This document shows, piece by piece, positions 17,367 to 25,989 of a stretch of 64,000 nucleotides of DNA. How positions within the stretch are numbered: position 1 is the stretch's first letter; each line of letters opens with the position of its first letter. Origin of the DNA: Salaquimonas sp. (GTDB lineage: Bacteria; Pseudomonadota; Alphaproteobacteria; Rhizobiales; Rhizobiaceae); assembly GCA_028289365.1 (NCBI GenBank), contig JANQQM010000002.1, positions 1-64,000 on the forward strand. The letters are read 5' to 3'. The position numbers and the translations under genes were made by a program. The notes below the pieces were generated by a model. The model did not search any database. It was not told the origin of the DNA and saw nothing but the letters and a program-made list of their open reading frames with translations.

Positions 17367-18290
17367 ATGCCCAGTTTGAGACAACTTGAATATCTGCTTG
17401 CCGTCGCAGAACTTCGTCATTTTCGACGTGCTGCTGCAAAGGTAGGCGTTAGTCAGCCGACGCTCAGTGCCCAGATAAATGCGCTGGAAGAAAGGCTCGG
17501 TGCCCAATTGGTGGAACGAAGTCGTTCGAGAGTTTTGCTAACGCCGGTGGGCGAACAAGTGTCCGAAACGGCGCGGCGGATCATGCGCGATGTGCAGGAA
17601 ATTAAAGAGATTGCAACGCACAAACTTGGCGAACCGGGTGGCACGATCCGGCTGGGCCTGCCGCCCACAATCGGGCCCTATCTCATGCCGCGGGTAATTC
17701 CGAAAATCCATCGGGCCTATCCGGATCTCAAGCTCTATGTACGGGAGGACATTCCATCAAATCTTCCCGACGGTTTGGATAGCGGCAAGTATGACGTTTT
17801 GATCGCTCCCATCCCAGTCAAGGCTGAAGGCCTGGACACAATACAGTTGTTCCGCGAGCCGCTGCACCTTGTTGTTCCCGCCGATAGCGATTTGGGCAAG
17901 CGTGAATCAATTGAGCGAAAAGAGTTGAAGCAGCGATCCATCCTTACCCTCGAGACTGGCCATCACTTGCGTGAACTGGTGGTCGGGCTTTGTGAGGATT
18001 TTGGCGCGGAATTGCGAGCCGAATATGAGGGCACAAGCCTGGACACACTGAGACAAATGGTTGGCATGGGGATGGGACTATCTTTCCTGCCTGGCCTGTA
18101 TGTTCGTTCGGAACTGAGAGGCGGCGGCAATGTAAAGCAAATCGAGTTGAAAGGGCGCACGCTGTATCGAACCATCGGCATGATCTGGCGCGATACCTCT
18201 GCGCGGAAACCGGAGTTCGAGCAGCTGGGGCAACATATACGCGAAGCGGTCAAACGGAGCTTTTCATCGTTCCCGATTTTATCGGGATAG
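17367..18290 (+). CDS. OxyR-like LysR regulator lacking the peroxidatic cysteine
   Basis: 307 residues. The N-terminal winged helix is of the OxyR type (MPSLRQLEYLLAVAELRHFRRAAAKVGVSQPTLSAQINALEERLG), and the effector domain carries the OxyR landmarks LPPTIGPYLMPRVIP, TLETGHHLRELVVGLCEDFG and GLSFLPGLYVRSEL. In E. coli OxyR the corresponding block has Cys199 in GHC and Cys208 nine residues on. Here the first position is His200 and only Cys209 remains, so the usual disulfide switch cannot form. It may sense something else or act constitutively. Divergent from usp-nhaA, which is its likely target. Confidence 0.85.
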   Translation: MPSLRQLEYLLAVAELRHFRRAAAKVGVSQPTLSAQINALEERLGAQLVERSRSRVLLTPVGEQVSETARRIMRDVQEIKEIATHKLGEPGGTIRLGLPPTIGPYLMPRVIPKIHRAYPDLKLYVREDIPSNLPDGLDSGKYDVLIAPIPVKAEGLDTIQLFREPLHLVVPADSDLGKRESIERKELKQRSILTLETGHHLRELVVGLCEDFGAELRAEYEGTSLDTLRQMVGMGMGLSFLPGLYVRSELRGGGNVKQIELKGRTLYRTIGMIWRDTSARKPEFEQLGQHIREAVKRSFSSFPILSG

Positions 18291-18311
18291 CGCTAACTGC
18301 TCAAACGGGGC

Positions 18312-19193
18312 CTACATCGACAGCTTGGTCGGCATCCAGATTCCGTCCTTACGCGTCAGTTCCACCTCGGCATTGCCGGACTGATTATCAACCGTTGCCT
18401 CAATCTGTAGAATGGCAAGATCGCCGTCGATCGAACCGCTCAAAATCTTGACCTTGTCCGGTGTGGTTGCCTGAAGGAATCCAAGCTGTTCCTTCAGCTC
18501 CTCCGCGCTGGCGCTTTCAATCTGTTCGACCAGGTCAGGCGGTACGATTTTCTTTAACGCATCTACGTCACCGGATCGGATAACCTCCACCCATTTGAGA
18601 TAGGCCAGTCCGGGCTCGCCGCCATCGGGCGGCAGAGGTTTGCCGGTGATTGCATTCGGGTCGGAAAGCGAAGCAGTGAAGGTGAAATCATATTGATATG
18701 TATCGTCGAAGAATTCCTGAGGTTCCTCATGATAGATGCGACCGGTGACGAGATCGGTACCCAGTCCTTCGATCTCAAACATTGGATAGGTCCCACCTGA
18801 AAGATTGCCCGGATCGTCGGCAGATTTCTTTATCGATTGCGAGTAAATCTGCAGTTCCGGGCCGTCGCTCGTCTCCGAGGATTTGGTGATCCCGATCTCG
18901 ACCCAGGCCGAGTCCCAAATGGGATCACCCAGATCTCGCGGCGAGACTTCACGTCCCACAAACAATATTTTCCATGTCGGATCTTCGGGCTTGTAGAAAC
19001 CCTCCTCCTCTGCCCACACATAGACATGGCGTAATTCTACATCCTTGCCATTCAGGGTAAGTGCTCCGCTAACCTCTGATTTGTCGGCTGCAGACGCCGC
19101 GAGAGATATCCCCAACAAGCAAGCAAAAAATACAAGGCAGCGCCGGGCAATGAGCTTGCAATTCAACGGTGAAAACCTGATGGACATGCGCAT
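18312..19193 (-). CDS. Exported protein of unknown function
   Basis: 293 residues with a long signal peptide (basic N-terminus, then CLVFFACLLGISLAASAA). The mature part is beta-rich. The C-terminal region, LKWVEVIRSGDVDALKKIVPPDLVEQIESASAEELKEQLGFLQ...LAILQIEATVDNQSGNAEVELTRKDGIWMP, resembles NTF2/DUF4878-like lumazine-fold domains. ATG 19193 has GGAGGG 7 nt upstream. It converges on the OxyR-like gene (21-bp gap). Periplasmic; role unknown. Confidence 0.6.
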   Translation of the reverse strand: MRMSIRFSPLNCKLIARRCLVFFACLLGISLAASAADKSEVSGALTLNGKDVELRHVYVWAEEEGFYKPEDPTWKILFVGREVSPRDLGDPIWDSAWVEIGITKSSETSDGPELQIYSQSIKKSADDPGNLSGGTYPMFEIEGLGTDLVTGRIYHEEPQEFFDDTYQYDFTFTASLSDPNAITGKPLPPDGGEPGLAYLKWVEVIRSGDVDALKKIVPPDLVEQIESASAEELKEQLGFLQATTPDKVKILSGSIDGDLAILQIEATVDNQSGNAEVELTRKDGIWMPTKLSM

Positions 19194-19302
19194 AGGAGGC
19201 CCTCCTGTTTGCATTGTATTCCGCGTGGAATCTAAACGATCGGCAGCAAATGCGATAGTTCACGATATCGAGTGCATCCAAATTACAGCGGATCAGCCTT
19301 TC

Positions 19303-20484
19303 TCAAACTCTGACAACCTTCAGTTTGGTTTTCAGGTTGGTCCGGCAGAATGCATGTAGGAAACAGGTCTGCTCGGAGATGTCCAACATCTCCTGGGCAG
19401 TCTCGTCGCTTTCGCTGGTTTCCAGATAGACATGGGTTTCGATCGGGTCGGTCTCACCTGCCTTGCCAGTTCCCCCGGACGCGCCGCCCAGGCTGAAATG
19501 GGTATCCTGGACAATGCGATAATCCGGAAGGTCGAGTTTCAGCATTGAGACGAAGCGGCCAAACTGGGTCATGAAACAGAAACCGACACCGGCGCTGATA
19601 TAGGTGTTGGCGTCAGGCGCGCGTCCGTCTTCGGAACTCAAAAGACGGAAATTTGTGCCATATGGGGAATAGGTCATCTGCTGGATTTCCTTGATCCCAT
19701 CTTCCCGCATGGTGGCAACCGCGCCGATATTCAGCCTGCGATCCTGCTCATCGGCCAATGATGAAGCAGCTTTTGACGTCCCCTTGGCAACCGATTTCTT
19801 TGGGGTCGGGCCAACTTTCACCAGCAGATCAAGCGAAGTCGGTTCTGCTTCCGCCTTGGGAAAATGGTCGCCCGGGTCCGGAAATAGCGAAACATCCAGT
19901 TCTGCGACCTTGGCCGTCGGCAGTTCCTGGCCATTCTTGCCCAGTTTAAACAGGCTCTCATGCACGCCGCGCATCAATCCGTTAAGTGGAGACGCAAACG
20001 TCGCATTGATCAGGAACTCGTTTAAGGCTGCGTCATCGAGATCGCAGTCGATCTCGACCTGCAACTCGATATTCTCTGCTCCACCCACCATGGTCCGCTT
20101 CGGCATGGAGCCTTTCATGGTGTAATAATTGTCCTGGATCAGCTTCAGCTTCCGGATTTCCACGCCCTGCTGGTCTGCGAGCGCCAAAATCTCGTTCATG
20201 AAACTGGCGACCATGCCGCTCGACAAAAAGCCGAGGGGGCAAGGCGCGGCATCATATCCATTCAGATAGGCGCCTTCATCGCTGACCAGCCGCCAGGTAT
20301 CGCCCGTCTTGGCGGAACGGATCAGTGCTTCCTTCTGAAAACCACTCAGGGAACGCACCCAGGTCCGGACCGCATCGCCGCGACGCAGGTCAGGTGCATC
20401 AATGGTGACTGCGTCTGCATTCGAGACTTTAAAAAACGGTGGTAAGCCGCTGGCATCGATTATGTTTTCACCAAGTGTAGCCAT
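19303..20484 (-). CDS. Double OsmC-like domain protein
   Basis: 393 residues, cytoplasmic. Two OsmC/Ohr-type halves are suggested: an N-terminal one with GYDAAPCPLGFLSSGMVASFMNEILALADQQGVEIRKLKL (Cys82) and a C-terminal one with SAGVGFCFMTQFGRFVSMLKLDLPDYRIVQDTHF. The end is QTCFLHAFCRTNLKTKL, the region where OsmC proteins carry the second cysteine. OsmC/Ohr proteins reduce organic hydroperoxides through a Cys pair. Single-domain members are about 140 residues, so this is more than twice that length. It follows the aldehyde dehydrogenase by 5 bp and is in one operon with it. Confidence 0.65.
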   Translation of the reverse strand: MATLGENIIDASGLPPFFKVSNADAVTIDAPDLRRGDAVRTWVRSLSGFQKEALIRSAKTGDTWRLVSDEGAYLNGYDAAPCPLGFLSSGMVASFMNEILALADQQGVEIRKLKLIQDNYYTMKGSMPKRTMVGGAENIELQVEIDCDLDDAALNEFLINATFASPLNGLMRGVHESLFKLGKNGQELPTAKVAELDVSLFPDPGDHFPKAEAEPTSLDLLVKVGPTPKKSVAKGTSKAASSLADEQDRRLNIGAVATMREDGIKEIQQMTYSPYGTNFRLLSSEDGRAPDANTYISAGVGFCFMTQFGRFVSMLKLDLPDYRIVQDTHFSLGGASGGTGKAGETDPIETHVYLETSESDETAQEMLDISEQTCFLHAFCRTNLKTKLKVVRV

Positions 20485-20489
20485 ATCAT

Positions 20490-21980
20490 TTATCCTAGTA
20501 GAAAGCCCGCTGGGCCAGAGATTGAATGCGGTTCGGCGAATGCCAGGACACCATCATAGCCCAGATTACGCCCAATGCCGGACTGTTTGAACCCGCCAAA
20601 CGGCCCTCTGCCATCCTGCGCCATCGGGCCATGCCCATTGAGATAGGTGTAACCAGCCTCCAGGCGTTTCGCAACGCGAACGGCGCGCTCAGCATCGCTC
20701 GTCCATACCGAGCTGCAAAGGCCAAATTCGCTGTCATTGGCCGCGGCGACTGCCTCATCTTCGGTCTTGAACTTCATGATTGGCAGAGCCGGGCCGAATT
20801 GTTCATCCTTTACGATCGAAAGCGATGGATCTGCGTCATATACAAGCGCCGGTTTCTGGAAATATCCGCCACCTTTATAAAGCTCCTCATCCGGCGCACT
20901 GCCGCACTCCCGAACTTCTGCACCCTTGGCACGTGCTTCGTTGATCATGTCCACCACGATCTTGAACTGTCCGGCATTGTTGACCGGACCCATGGTCGTT
21001 TCGGGCAACAGGCCATCACCGATCACGGCGCGCTCACATGCGGCGGTAAATCCGTCAACAACTTCGTCATAACGCTTTTCATGGACATACATGCGCTTGA
21101 GCGCCATGCAGATCTGGCCAGTTGATGCAAAGGCAGCCCAATACATGCGTGTAAAAACTTCGTCGTTGAGTTCGGCGTCCTCAAGGATCAGCGCCGCATC
21201 ATTTCCGCCAAGTTCCAGGGTTACCGGGGTGATGTTTTCGGCAGCAGATTTCATGACCATGCGACCTACTCGGGCCGAGCCGGTAAAATTCACCCGGCGC
21301 ACAAGCGGATGACCGGTCAGCGGATCCCCTATTTCACGGCCATCGCCGGTCAGGACGTTGACGACCCCCGTCGGAAACAATGCCGCGATCTTAAGCAGGG
21401 TAAGCGCAGGTGCCAGCGCGGAATATTCGGATATCTTGACGACAACCGTATTACCCGTGACCAGTGCCTGGGGGAGTTTTGCTCCCAGGATCGACAAGGG
21501 CCAGTTCCAGGGCACGATCAGTGCGGCCACACCAGCCGGTTGGCGTGTAACAATCGTATCGAACGGCGGTCCCTTGATCTCCTCGTCAATTGCGACGCGG
21601 TCACCATAACCGGCTGCCTGGAGGAAGCGATCACCCAAACGAGTCATTTCCAACAGTGTTTCGCGCGCTATTTTACCGTGTTCCCTGGTGAACAGCCGTG
21701 AACGGTATTTGACGTCTTCCTCATCTTCGGTGAGCTTTGCAGCAACCTCGCGTAGTTTGTTTGCGCGCTCGCCATAAGACAGCTCCGACCATGCCGGAAA
21801 CGCTGCATGCGCGGCGCGAACCGCCTGATCAACATCCTTTTCGTTTGCCGCCGCGGCATGACCAACAATTTCCTTCGGCCGAGCCGGATTGTGAATGTCG
21901 TAGACGGCACCACCGGTCGCAGGACGACTTTCACCATTTATGAAAATTTCGGTCGTGATTACATTGTCCATATTACTCAT
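20490..21980 (-). CDS. NAD(P)+ aldehyde dehydrogenase
   Basis: 496 residues. Oxidises an aldehyde to the carboxylate in the cytoplasm. The active-site block FASTGQICMALKRMYV holds the catalytic Cys and VTLELGGNDAALILEDA the general-base Glu; the cofactor-fold signature IVPWNWPLSILGAKLPQAL and the end motif GFKQSGIGRNLGYDGV are also present. ATG 21980 is supported by GAGGAAAC about 8 nt upstream; the frame is open to 22037. It is divergent from the sulfatase operon across a 414-bp region. The substrate is probably an aldehyde produced by that regulon, which is an inference from position. Confidence 0.9.
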   Translation of the reverse strand: MSNMDNVITTEIFINGESRPATGGAVYDIHNPARPKEIVGHAAAANEKDVDQAVRAAHAAFPAWSELSYGERANKLREVAAKLTEDEEDVKYRSRLFTREHGKIARETLLEMTRLGDRFLQAAGYGDRVAIDEEIKGPPFDTIVTRQPAGVAALIVPWNWPLSILGAKLPQALVTGNTVVVKISEYSALAPALTLLKIAALFPTGVVNVLTGDGREIGDPLTGHPLVRRVNFTGSARVGRMVMKSAAENITPVTLELGGNDAALILEDAELNDEVFTRMYWAAFASTGQICMALKRMYVHEKRYDEVVDGFTAACERAVIGDGLLPETTMGPVNNAGQFKIVVDMINEARAKGAEVRECGSAPDEELYKGGGYFQKPALVYDADPSLSIVKDEQFGPALPIMKFKTEDEAVAAANDSEFGLCSSVWTSDAERAVRVAKRLEAGYTYLNGHGPMAQDGRGPFGGFKQSGIGRNLGYDGVLAFAEPHSISGPAGFLLG

Positions 21981-22394
21981 CGTTGTTTCCTCAAAACTGA
22001 TGAATGCTCGACAGGATTTGGCTCGACATTCCTCCATCCAATGTCAGATTGGCGCCGCGAAACCACTTGGATCTATCACCCGGAACATAAGAACGTCCGA
22101 CAATCTGGCACTGACACACCGCATATTGTTGCCCGGGCCGCGCCAGGTCCAGCGATTTTGAGTTGTTCCGGAAATTATTGCCTTTTTGATCAGGAAGTAG
22201 TTGCGGACTTCAAGGCACGAAAGGGTTGGCGCCAGTTCCGTAGGTAACGCCGGATCTCCGGCACAAAAAATTCATCCGGGCAATTACATTGTTTCTACAG
22301 ATGATTCTTACCGCTTGCATGAAGTGAAAAATTGAGATTTAATCTAAGATATCAGTTTATATATTAAACGATAATTTTCGATAAAGGTGGTCGT
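21981..22394. other. Divergent regulatory region, aldehyde dehydrogenase/sulfatase
   Basis: A 414-bp non-coding stretch. It holds an AT-rich promoter for the sulfatase operon with the operator-like palindrome at 22340-22355, and a small GCCGG/CCGGC hairpin (22249-22262) followed by A-rich sequence. No credible ORF on either strand. Confidence 0.6.
22340..22355 (+). promoter_or_regulatory. Operator-like palindrome upstream of the sulfatase operon
   Basis: TAATCTAAGATATCAG contains the palindrome ATCT-A-AGAT (22342-22350). It lies between a possible -35 (TTGAGA, 22332) and an AT-rich -10 region, ending 39 nt before the ATG at 22395. An almost identical element sits at the same distance before tctB (26920-26935). 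The GntR regulator encoded between the two operons is the likely binder. Confidence 0.6.
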
Positions 22395-23900
22395 ATGTCT
22401 TCAAAACCGGATCAGCCCAACATCCTTTTAATCATGGCTGATCAGCTAACGAGCCACGTGCTTTCCATGTACAATCCAAAGGGTCAGGCGATCACACCGC
22501 ACCTTGACGCATTGGCCGAAGACGGCGTGGTCTTTGAAAACGCCCATTGCAATTCTCCATTATGCACGCCGTCCCGGGCCTGCATGTTCACCGGCGCAAG
22601 AACCTCCACTACCGAGATATGGGGCAACGGCTCCATCTTCCCGCCGGATCTGCCAACCATGATGCATTTCCTGCGCAGTGCCGGATATCGCAATGTGGTT
22701 TCCGGCAAGACCCATTTCATCGGTCCGGATCAGCTTCACGGGTTTGACAAGCGCCTGACCACCGACATGTATCCGTCCCGCTTCGACTGGACGATCGACT
22801 GGACGCGCGGCGTCGAGCACAAGCTCGGAACTTCCGTAAAGAAACTGGAGATTTCCGGTTTGTGCCGGACTAACAACCAGATTCTGTTCGACACGGAGGT
22901 GCAGTTCCGGGCGATCGAGTTCCTCAGATATGAAGCATTAAATCAGGATCCTGCTCCTTTCTTCCTGCACGTCTCGTTTACCCAACCACATGAGGCCTAT
23001 CAGTCGATTCCCAAATATTGGGACCTCTATGAAGACATCGAGATCGACATGCCGGAACAGGCGGAGGACGCGGAAGAGGACGCCCACATCACCACAAAGT
23101 GGCTGAAGCATCATCATGGCATTGATGCCCATCCACCCTCACCCGAAATCATCCGCGACTCGCGGCGGGCCTATTACGCGATGATCACGCATCTCGACGA
23201 GTATGTCGGCGAACTGGTTGCCGAGCTGAAACTGCTCGGCCTTTACGAAAATACCATCCTGATTTTCTGCTCTGACCATGGCGACATGATTGGCGAGCGC
23301 AATATGTGGTTCAAGCGCACCTTCTATGACATGTCGGTTAAGGTGCCGCTGATCTTTCATTGCCCGAAGCACTTCGAACCGCGGCGCGTGTCAGAGATTG
23401 TGTCACTGGCCGATCTTTGTCCGACGTTGGCGGAACTTGGCGGTGGCAAGGAGTATTCCGATGCCTATGGCAGCAAGGACAGCGCCAGTTTTGCTGGGCT
23501 GTTTAAAGGCGATGCCGATGGCTGGCGTGATTACGCGATCAGCGAGTATTTCGGCGGTGGTTTGATCGAACCCTGGCTTATGCTGCGTCAGGGCAGATAC
23601 AAATATGTCTATACCCGCAACCATGAACCGGTGCTGTTCGACATGGTGGAAGACCCCTACGAGGTCAACAACATCGTTGACGATCCGGTACATGCGCAAC
23701 GCATCGCGGAAATGCATGATCTGCTGTTTGATGGCCTTGATCTCGATGCCAAGACCGAAAAGGCAATCGCAAGCAAGGTCACCCGGACCTATCTGCACCA
23801 GACCATGAAATCCAGCGACGGTTATCGTTGGGATTACCAGCCGAATTTTGATGCCACCAAAATTTATGTACGCGAAGCGAACGATCCGGTGACCTGCTGA
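22395..23900 (+). CDS. Cytoplasmic sulfatase, choline-sulfatase-like
   Basis: 501 residues. The alkaline phosphatase-superfamily sulfatase fold starts at NILLIMADQLTS. The formylglycine motif is C57-T-P-S-R61 in NSPLCTPSRACMFTG. Metal and active-site blocks include SGKTHFIGPDQLHGF, SFTQPHEAYQS and FCSDHGDMIGERNMWFKRTFYD. The end WDYQPNFD resembles BetC-type choline-sulfatases, but the sequence differs clearly from the second sulfatase at 44485. There is no signal peptide, so it works in the cytoplasm on an imported sulfate ester. It is followed after 35 bp by tctC. ATG 22395 has AAGGTGG upstream. Substrate unknown. Confidence 0.87.
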   Translation: MSSKPDQPNILLIMADQLTSHVLSMYNPKGQAITPHLDALAEDGVVFENAHCNSPLCTPSRACMFTGARTSTTEIWGNGSIFPPDLPTMMHFLRSAGYRNVVSGKTHFIGPDQLHGFDKRLTTDMYPSRFDWTIDWTRGVEHKLGTSVKKLEISGLCRTNNQILFDTEVQFRAIEFLRYEALNQDPAPFFLHVSFTQPHEAYQSIPKYWDLYEDIEIDMPEQAEDAEEDAHITTKWLKHHHGIDAHPPSPEIIRDSRRAYYAMITHLDEYVGELVAELKLLGLYENTILIFCSDHGDMIGERNMWFKRTFYDMSVKVPLIFHCPKHFEPRRVSEIVSLADLCPTLAELGGGKEYSDAYGSKDSASFAGLFKGDADGWRDYAISEYFGGGLIEPWLMLRQGRYKYVYTRNHEPVLFDMVEDPYEVNNIVDDPVHAQRIAEMHDLLFDGLDLDAKTEKAIASKVTRTYLHQTMKSSDGYRWDYQPNFDATKIYVREANDPVTC

Positions 23901-23935
23901 AGCAGGCTGCCAGATTTAAATCCAAGGAGGAACTG

Positions 23936-24880
23936 ATGAAATTTACCGTAGGGCTTACTGCGTTAGCTGCCGGTTTGGCGATGTCGACAATTACGGCGCT
24001 TGCAGAATATCCGGAAAAGAACCTGACAATGATCGTGCCATTTAGCGCAGGCGGCGGCACGGACACAGTCGCCCGAATTGCTGTGCCTGGCATGGAAAAA
24101 CAGCTGGGTACAACGATCGTCGTCAAGAATGTTGCAGGCGCAGGCGGGACCATTGGCGCCTCCGAGTTGGCAGCAACGACACCGGATGGATATACCATCG
24201 GTTTCATGCCGGTCGGTACCATGACCACCCAACCGCATTTGCGGAAAGTGCCCTATAATGCCGATAGCTGGGAGCCGATCTGCCGTCTCGTCAAGGATCC
24301 GATGTCGGTACTGGTTGCGCCTGATTCCAAAATCAAATCGATGGAAGATCTTGTCGCGATGGCAACAAATGGCAATCAGTTGAAATCGGGCGGCCCGCCG
24401 CCGGGATCCCTGCCCCATATCGGGCAAGCTGCCATGGCGAATGCTTACGGATTGGATCTGAAATATGTCCCGCATGAAGGCGGCGGCGCGGTTGCCAAAT
24501 CCCTGCTTGGCGGACAGATCGATGTCTTCACGGATCTTGCCGGCAATGCCGAAAAATTCGGCCTTGTGAATATCGCGCTGTTAGGTACTGAGCGGCATCC
24601 GCAATTTCCCGACCTACCAACGACCAAGGAGTTGGGCGGACCGGAATTGGACTATTCCATCTGGTTCGGCATGTTCGCTCCCGCTGGCACGCCCGACGAT
24701 ATTATGGCGAAGCTTTCTAAGGCCTGCGGGGACATGGCCGCGACGCCGGAATATCTGAAAGCTATGGAGGATGCCAAGCGTTCCGTGGCCTATATGGGCA
24801 CCGATGAGTTCGAGGAATTTTTCGTCGCTCAATTCAATACAAACGGGTCGCTTCTAGAAGCGATCGGCATGAAGAAGTAA
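23936..24880 (+). CDS. TctC-family periplasmic binding protein (first copy)
   Basis: 314 residues with a signal peptide (GLTALAAGLAMSTITALA). The mature protein has the TctC/Bug pattern EYPEKNLTMIVPFSAGGGTDTVARI and NVAGAGGTIGASELA. Bug proteins bind carboxylates or other small anions for the TctAB permease. Unlike the second copy at 28973 it is co-transcribed with the sulfatase rather than with tctBA. The two copies share long identical blocks, such as SGGPPPGSLPHIGQAA. The ATG follows AAGGAGG. Both may feed the single TctAB pair, or this one may sense ligand. Confidence 0.9.
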   Translation: MKFTVGLTALAAGLAMSTITALAEYPEKNLTMIVPFSAGGGTDTVARIAVPGMEKQLGTTIVVKNVAGAGGTIGASELAATTPDGYTIGFMPVGTMTTQPHLRKVPYNADSWEPICRLVKDPMSVLVAPDSKIKSMEDLVAMATNGNQLKSGGPPPGSLPHIGQAAMANAYGLDLKYVPHEGGGAVAKSLLGGQIDVFTDLAGNAEKFGLVNIALLGTERHPQFPDLPTTKELGGPELDYSIWFGMFAPAGTPDDIMAKLSKACGDMAATPEYLKAMEDAKRSVAYMGTDEFEEFFVAQFNTNGSLLEAIGMKK

Positions 24881-24891
24881 AATCCTCCCTC

Positions 24892-24927
24892 GGGGCAGCT
24901 GCCGCACATTGCCAAGTTAGCTGCCCC
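24892..24927 (+). terminator. Intercistronic hairpin after tctC
   Basis: GGGGCAGCT (24892-24900) pairs with AGCTGCCCC (24919-24927) over an 18-nt loop, followed by CTTTTCTCGTTTTT. It sits between tctC and the lactonase gene on the same strand, so it is probably a leaky terminator or a 3'-end stabiliser that lets the binding protein be made in excess. Confidence 0.65.
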
Positions 24928-24960
24928 CTTTTCTCGTTTTTCGCTCAGGAAGGTTCGGGA

Positions 24961-25989
24961 TTGTCTGACGGCCTGCAAAGCATGGTTTACGTATCCTGTA
25001 ATGAAGGTAAGGCGATTGATGTCTTTTCCGGATTTGCAGATGGTACGATCGAAAAAATCCAGGCGATCCCGCTGAGCGGGCGCGGTTTGCCGATCGCAGT
25101 TTCACCCGACCGGCGCAAGCTTTATGCCTCGGTGATTGGTGAAAAGGACGGCGAGGAAGAAGACCATATTGACGCCTTCACGATTGATCCAGCTTCCGGC
25201 AAACTTGCCCACCTCTCGACTACAATCATTGATGTTCGAATGGCGCATATATCGGTCGACCGAACCGGACAGTTCCTGCTTGGCGCCTCGTTTCCGTCCC
25301 ACAAGGTTGCTGTCTATCCTATCGGCCCGCGCGGCCAGGTGCAGGAGAAGCCAACCTGTTGGCGTGATTCTCCTCTCAATGCGCATCAGATCCTGATCGA
25401 TCCGAGCAATCGGTTCTGTTTCGTTTCCTGTTTGGGTGGTCACCAGGTCATGCAATTGGTGTTTGATCAGAACACGGGAAAATTCACCGATAACAATCCG
25501 GCGACAATCCAGCTGCAGACGGGTGCTGGATGCAGACAGGTGGCGTTCCATCCGGACCGTCGATTTGTCTACTTGCTGAATGAGCGCGACGGAACCATGG
25601 TGGAATATGCGCTTGATCAGGATAGAGGAACGCTTTCAGAAATCGGGCGAGATAGCTACATCAAGCCAGATTTGCAGGGGGAGCCCTGGGGGGCGCAGAT
25701 TCATGTCTGTCCGCTCGGAAGGCGCCTGTTTGCCTCGGATCGTCGTGGCAAGACATTGGCTTGCTGGCGCTTGAATGCAGATGACGGGAAAATGGCAAAT
25801 CGGCAGATTGTCGATTGTGGTGGTAACCCGAGGGGCTTTGACATCACACCAAAGGGTGATTTCCTGATACTTGGTGCGATGGATGAAGACATGCTGGAAA
25901 TCTTCGACATCAGCGAAATGGACGAGGCACCAAGATTGGTTTCGCGTGTACCCACATCTTCTCAGCCCGGCTGGGTTGAAATCGTTTAG
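24961..25989 (+). CDS. Lactonase-family seven-bladed beta-propeller
   Basis: 342 residues, cytoplasmic (no signal peptide), of the 6-phosphogluconolactonase/YbhE-like propeller family. Repeated blades read MVYVSCNEGKAIDVF, IAVSPDRRKLYASVIGEKDG, ISVDRTGQFLLGASFPSHKV, ILIDPSNRFCFVSCLGGHQV, VAFHPDRRFVYLLNERDGTMVEY and the end FDITPKGDFLILGAMDEDMLEIF. Relatives hydrolyse sugar lactones, which suggests the desulfated compound or a product passes through a lactone. TTG 24961 is favoured by AGGAAGG 6 nt before it; ATG 24982 is possible. The stop overlaps the convergent GntR stop by 4 bp. Confidence 0.82.
   Translation: MSDGLQSMVYVSCNEGKAIDVFSGFADGTIEKIQAIPLSGRGLPIAVSPDRRKLYASVIGEKDGEEEDHIDAFTIDPASGKLAHLSTTIIDVRMAHISVDRTGQFLLGASFPSHKVAVYPIGPRGQVQEKPTCWRDSPLNAHQILIDPSNRFCFVSCLGGHQVMQLVFDQNTGKFTDNNPATIQLQTGAGCRQVAFHPDRRFVYLLNERDGTMVEYALDQDRGTLSEIGRDSYIKPDLQGEPWGAQIHVCPLGRRLFASDRRGKTLACWRLNADDGKMANRQIVDCGGNPRGFDITPKGDFLILGAMDEDMLEIFDISEMDEAPRLVSRVPTSSQPGWVEIV

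Noticed and set aside
19194-19206. AGGAGG/CCTCCT palindrome over the ribosome site of the exported protein at 18312
   Set aside because: Only one base separates the arms, so the RNA could not close the hairpin fully; likely a by-product of a strong ribosome site.
22249-22262. Small GCCGG/CCGGC hairpin in the region before the sulfatase
   Set aside because: Five-base stem followed by A rather than T residues; on neither strand does it terminate a gene.
23963-24475. Long antisense ORF opposite the first tctC (and a similar one at 28982-29500 opposite the second)
   Set aside because: Both are complements of well-supported tctC genes. Their likeness to each other follows from the paralogy of the sense genes, and they have no recognisable protein features.
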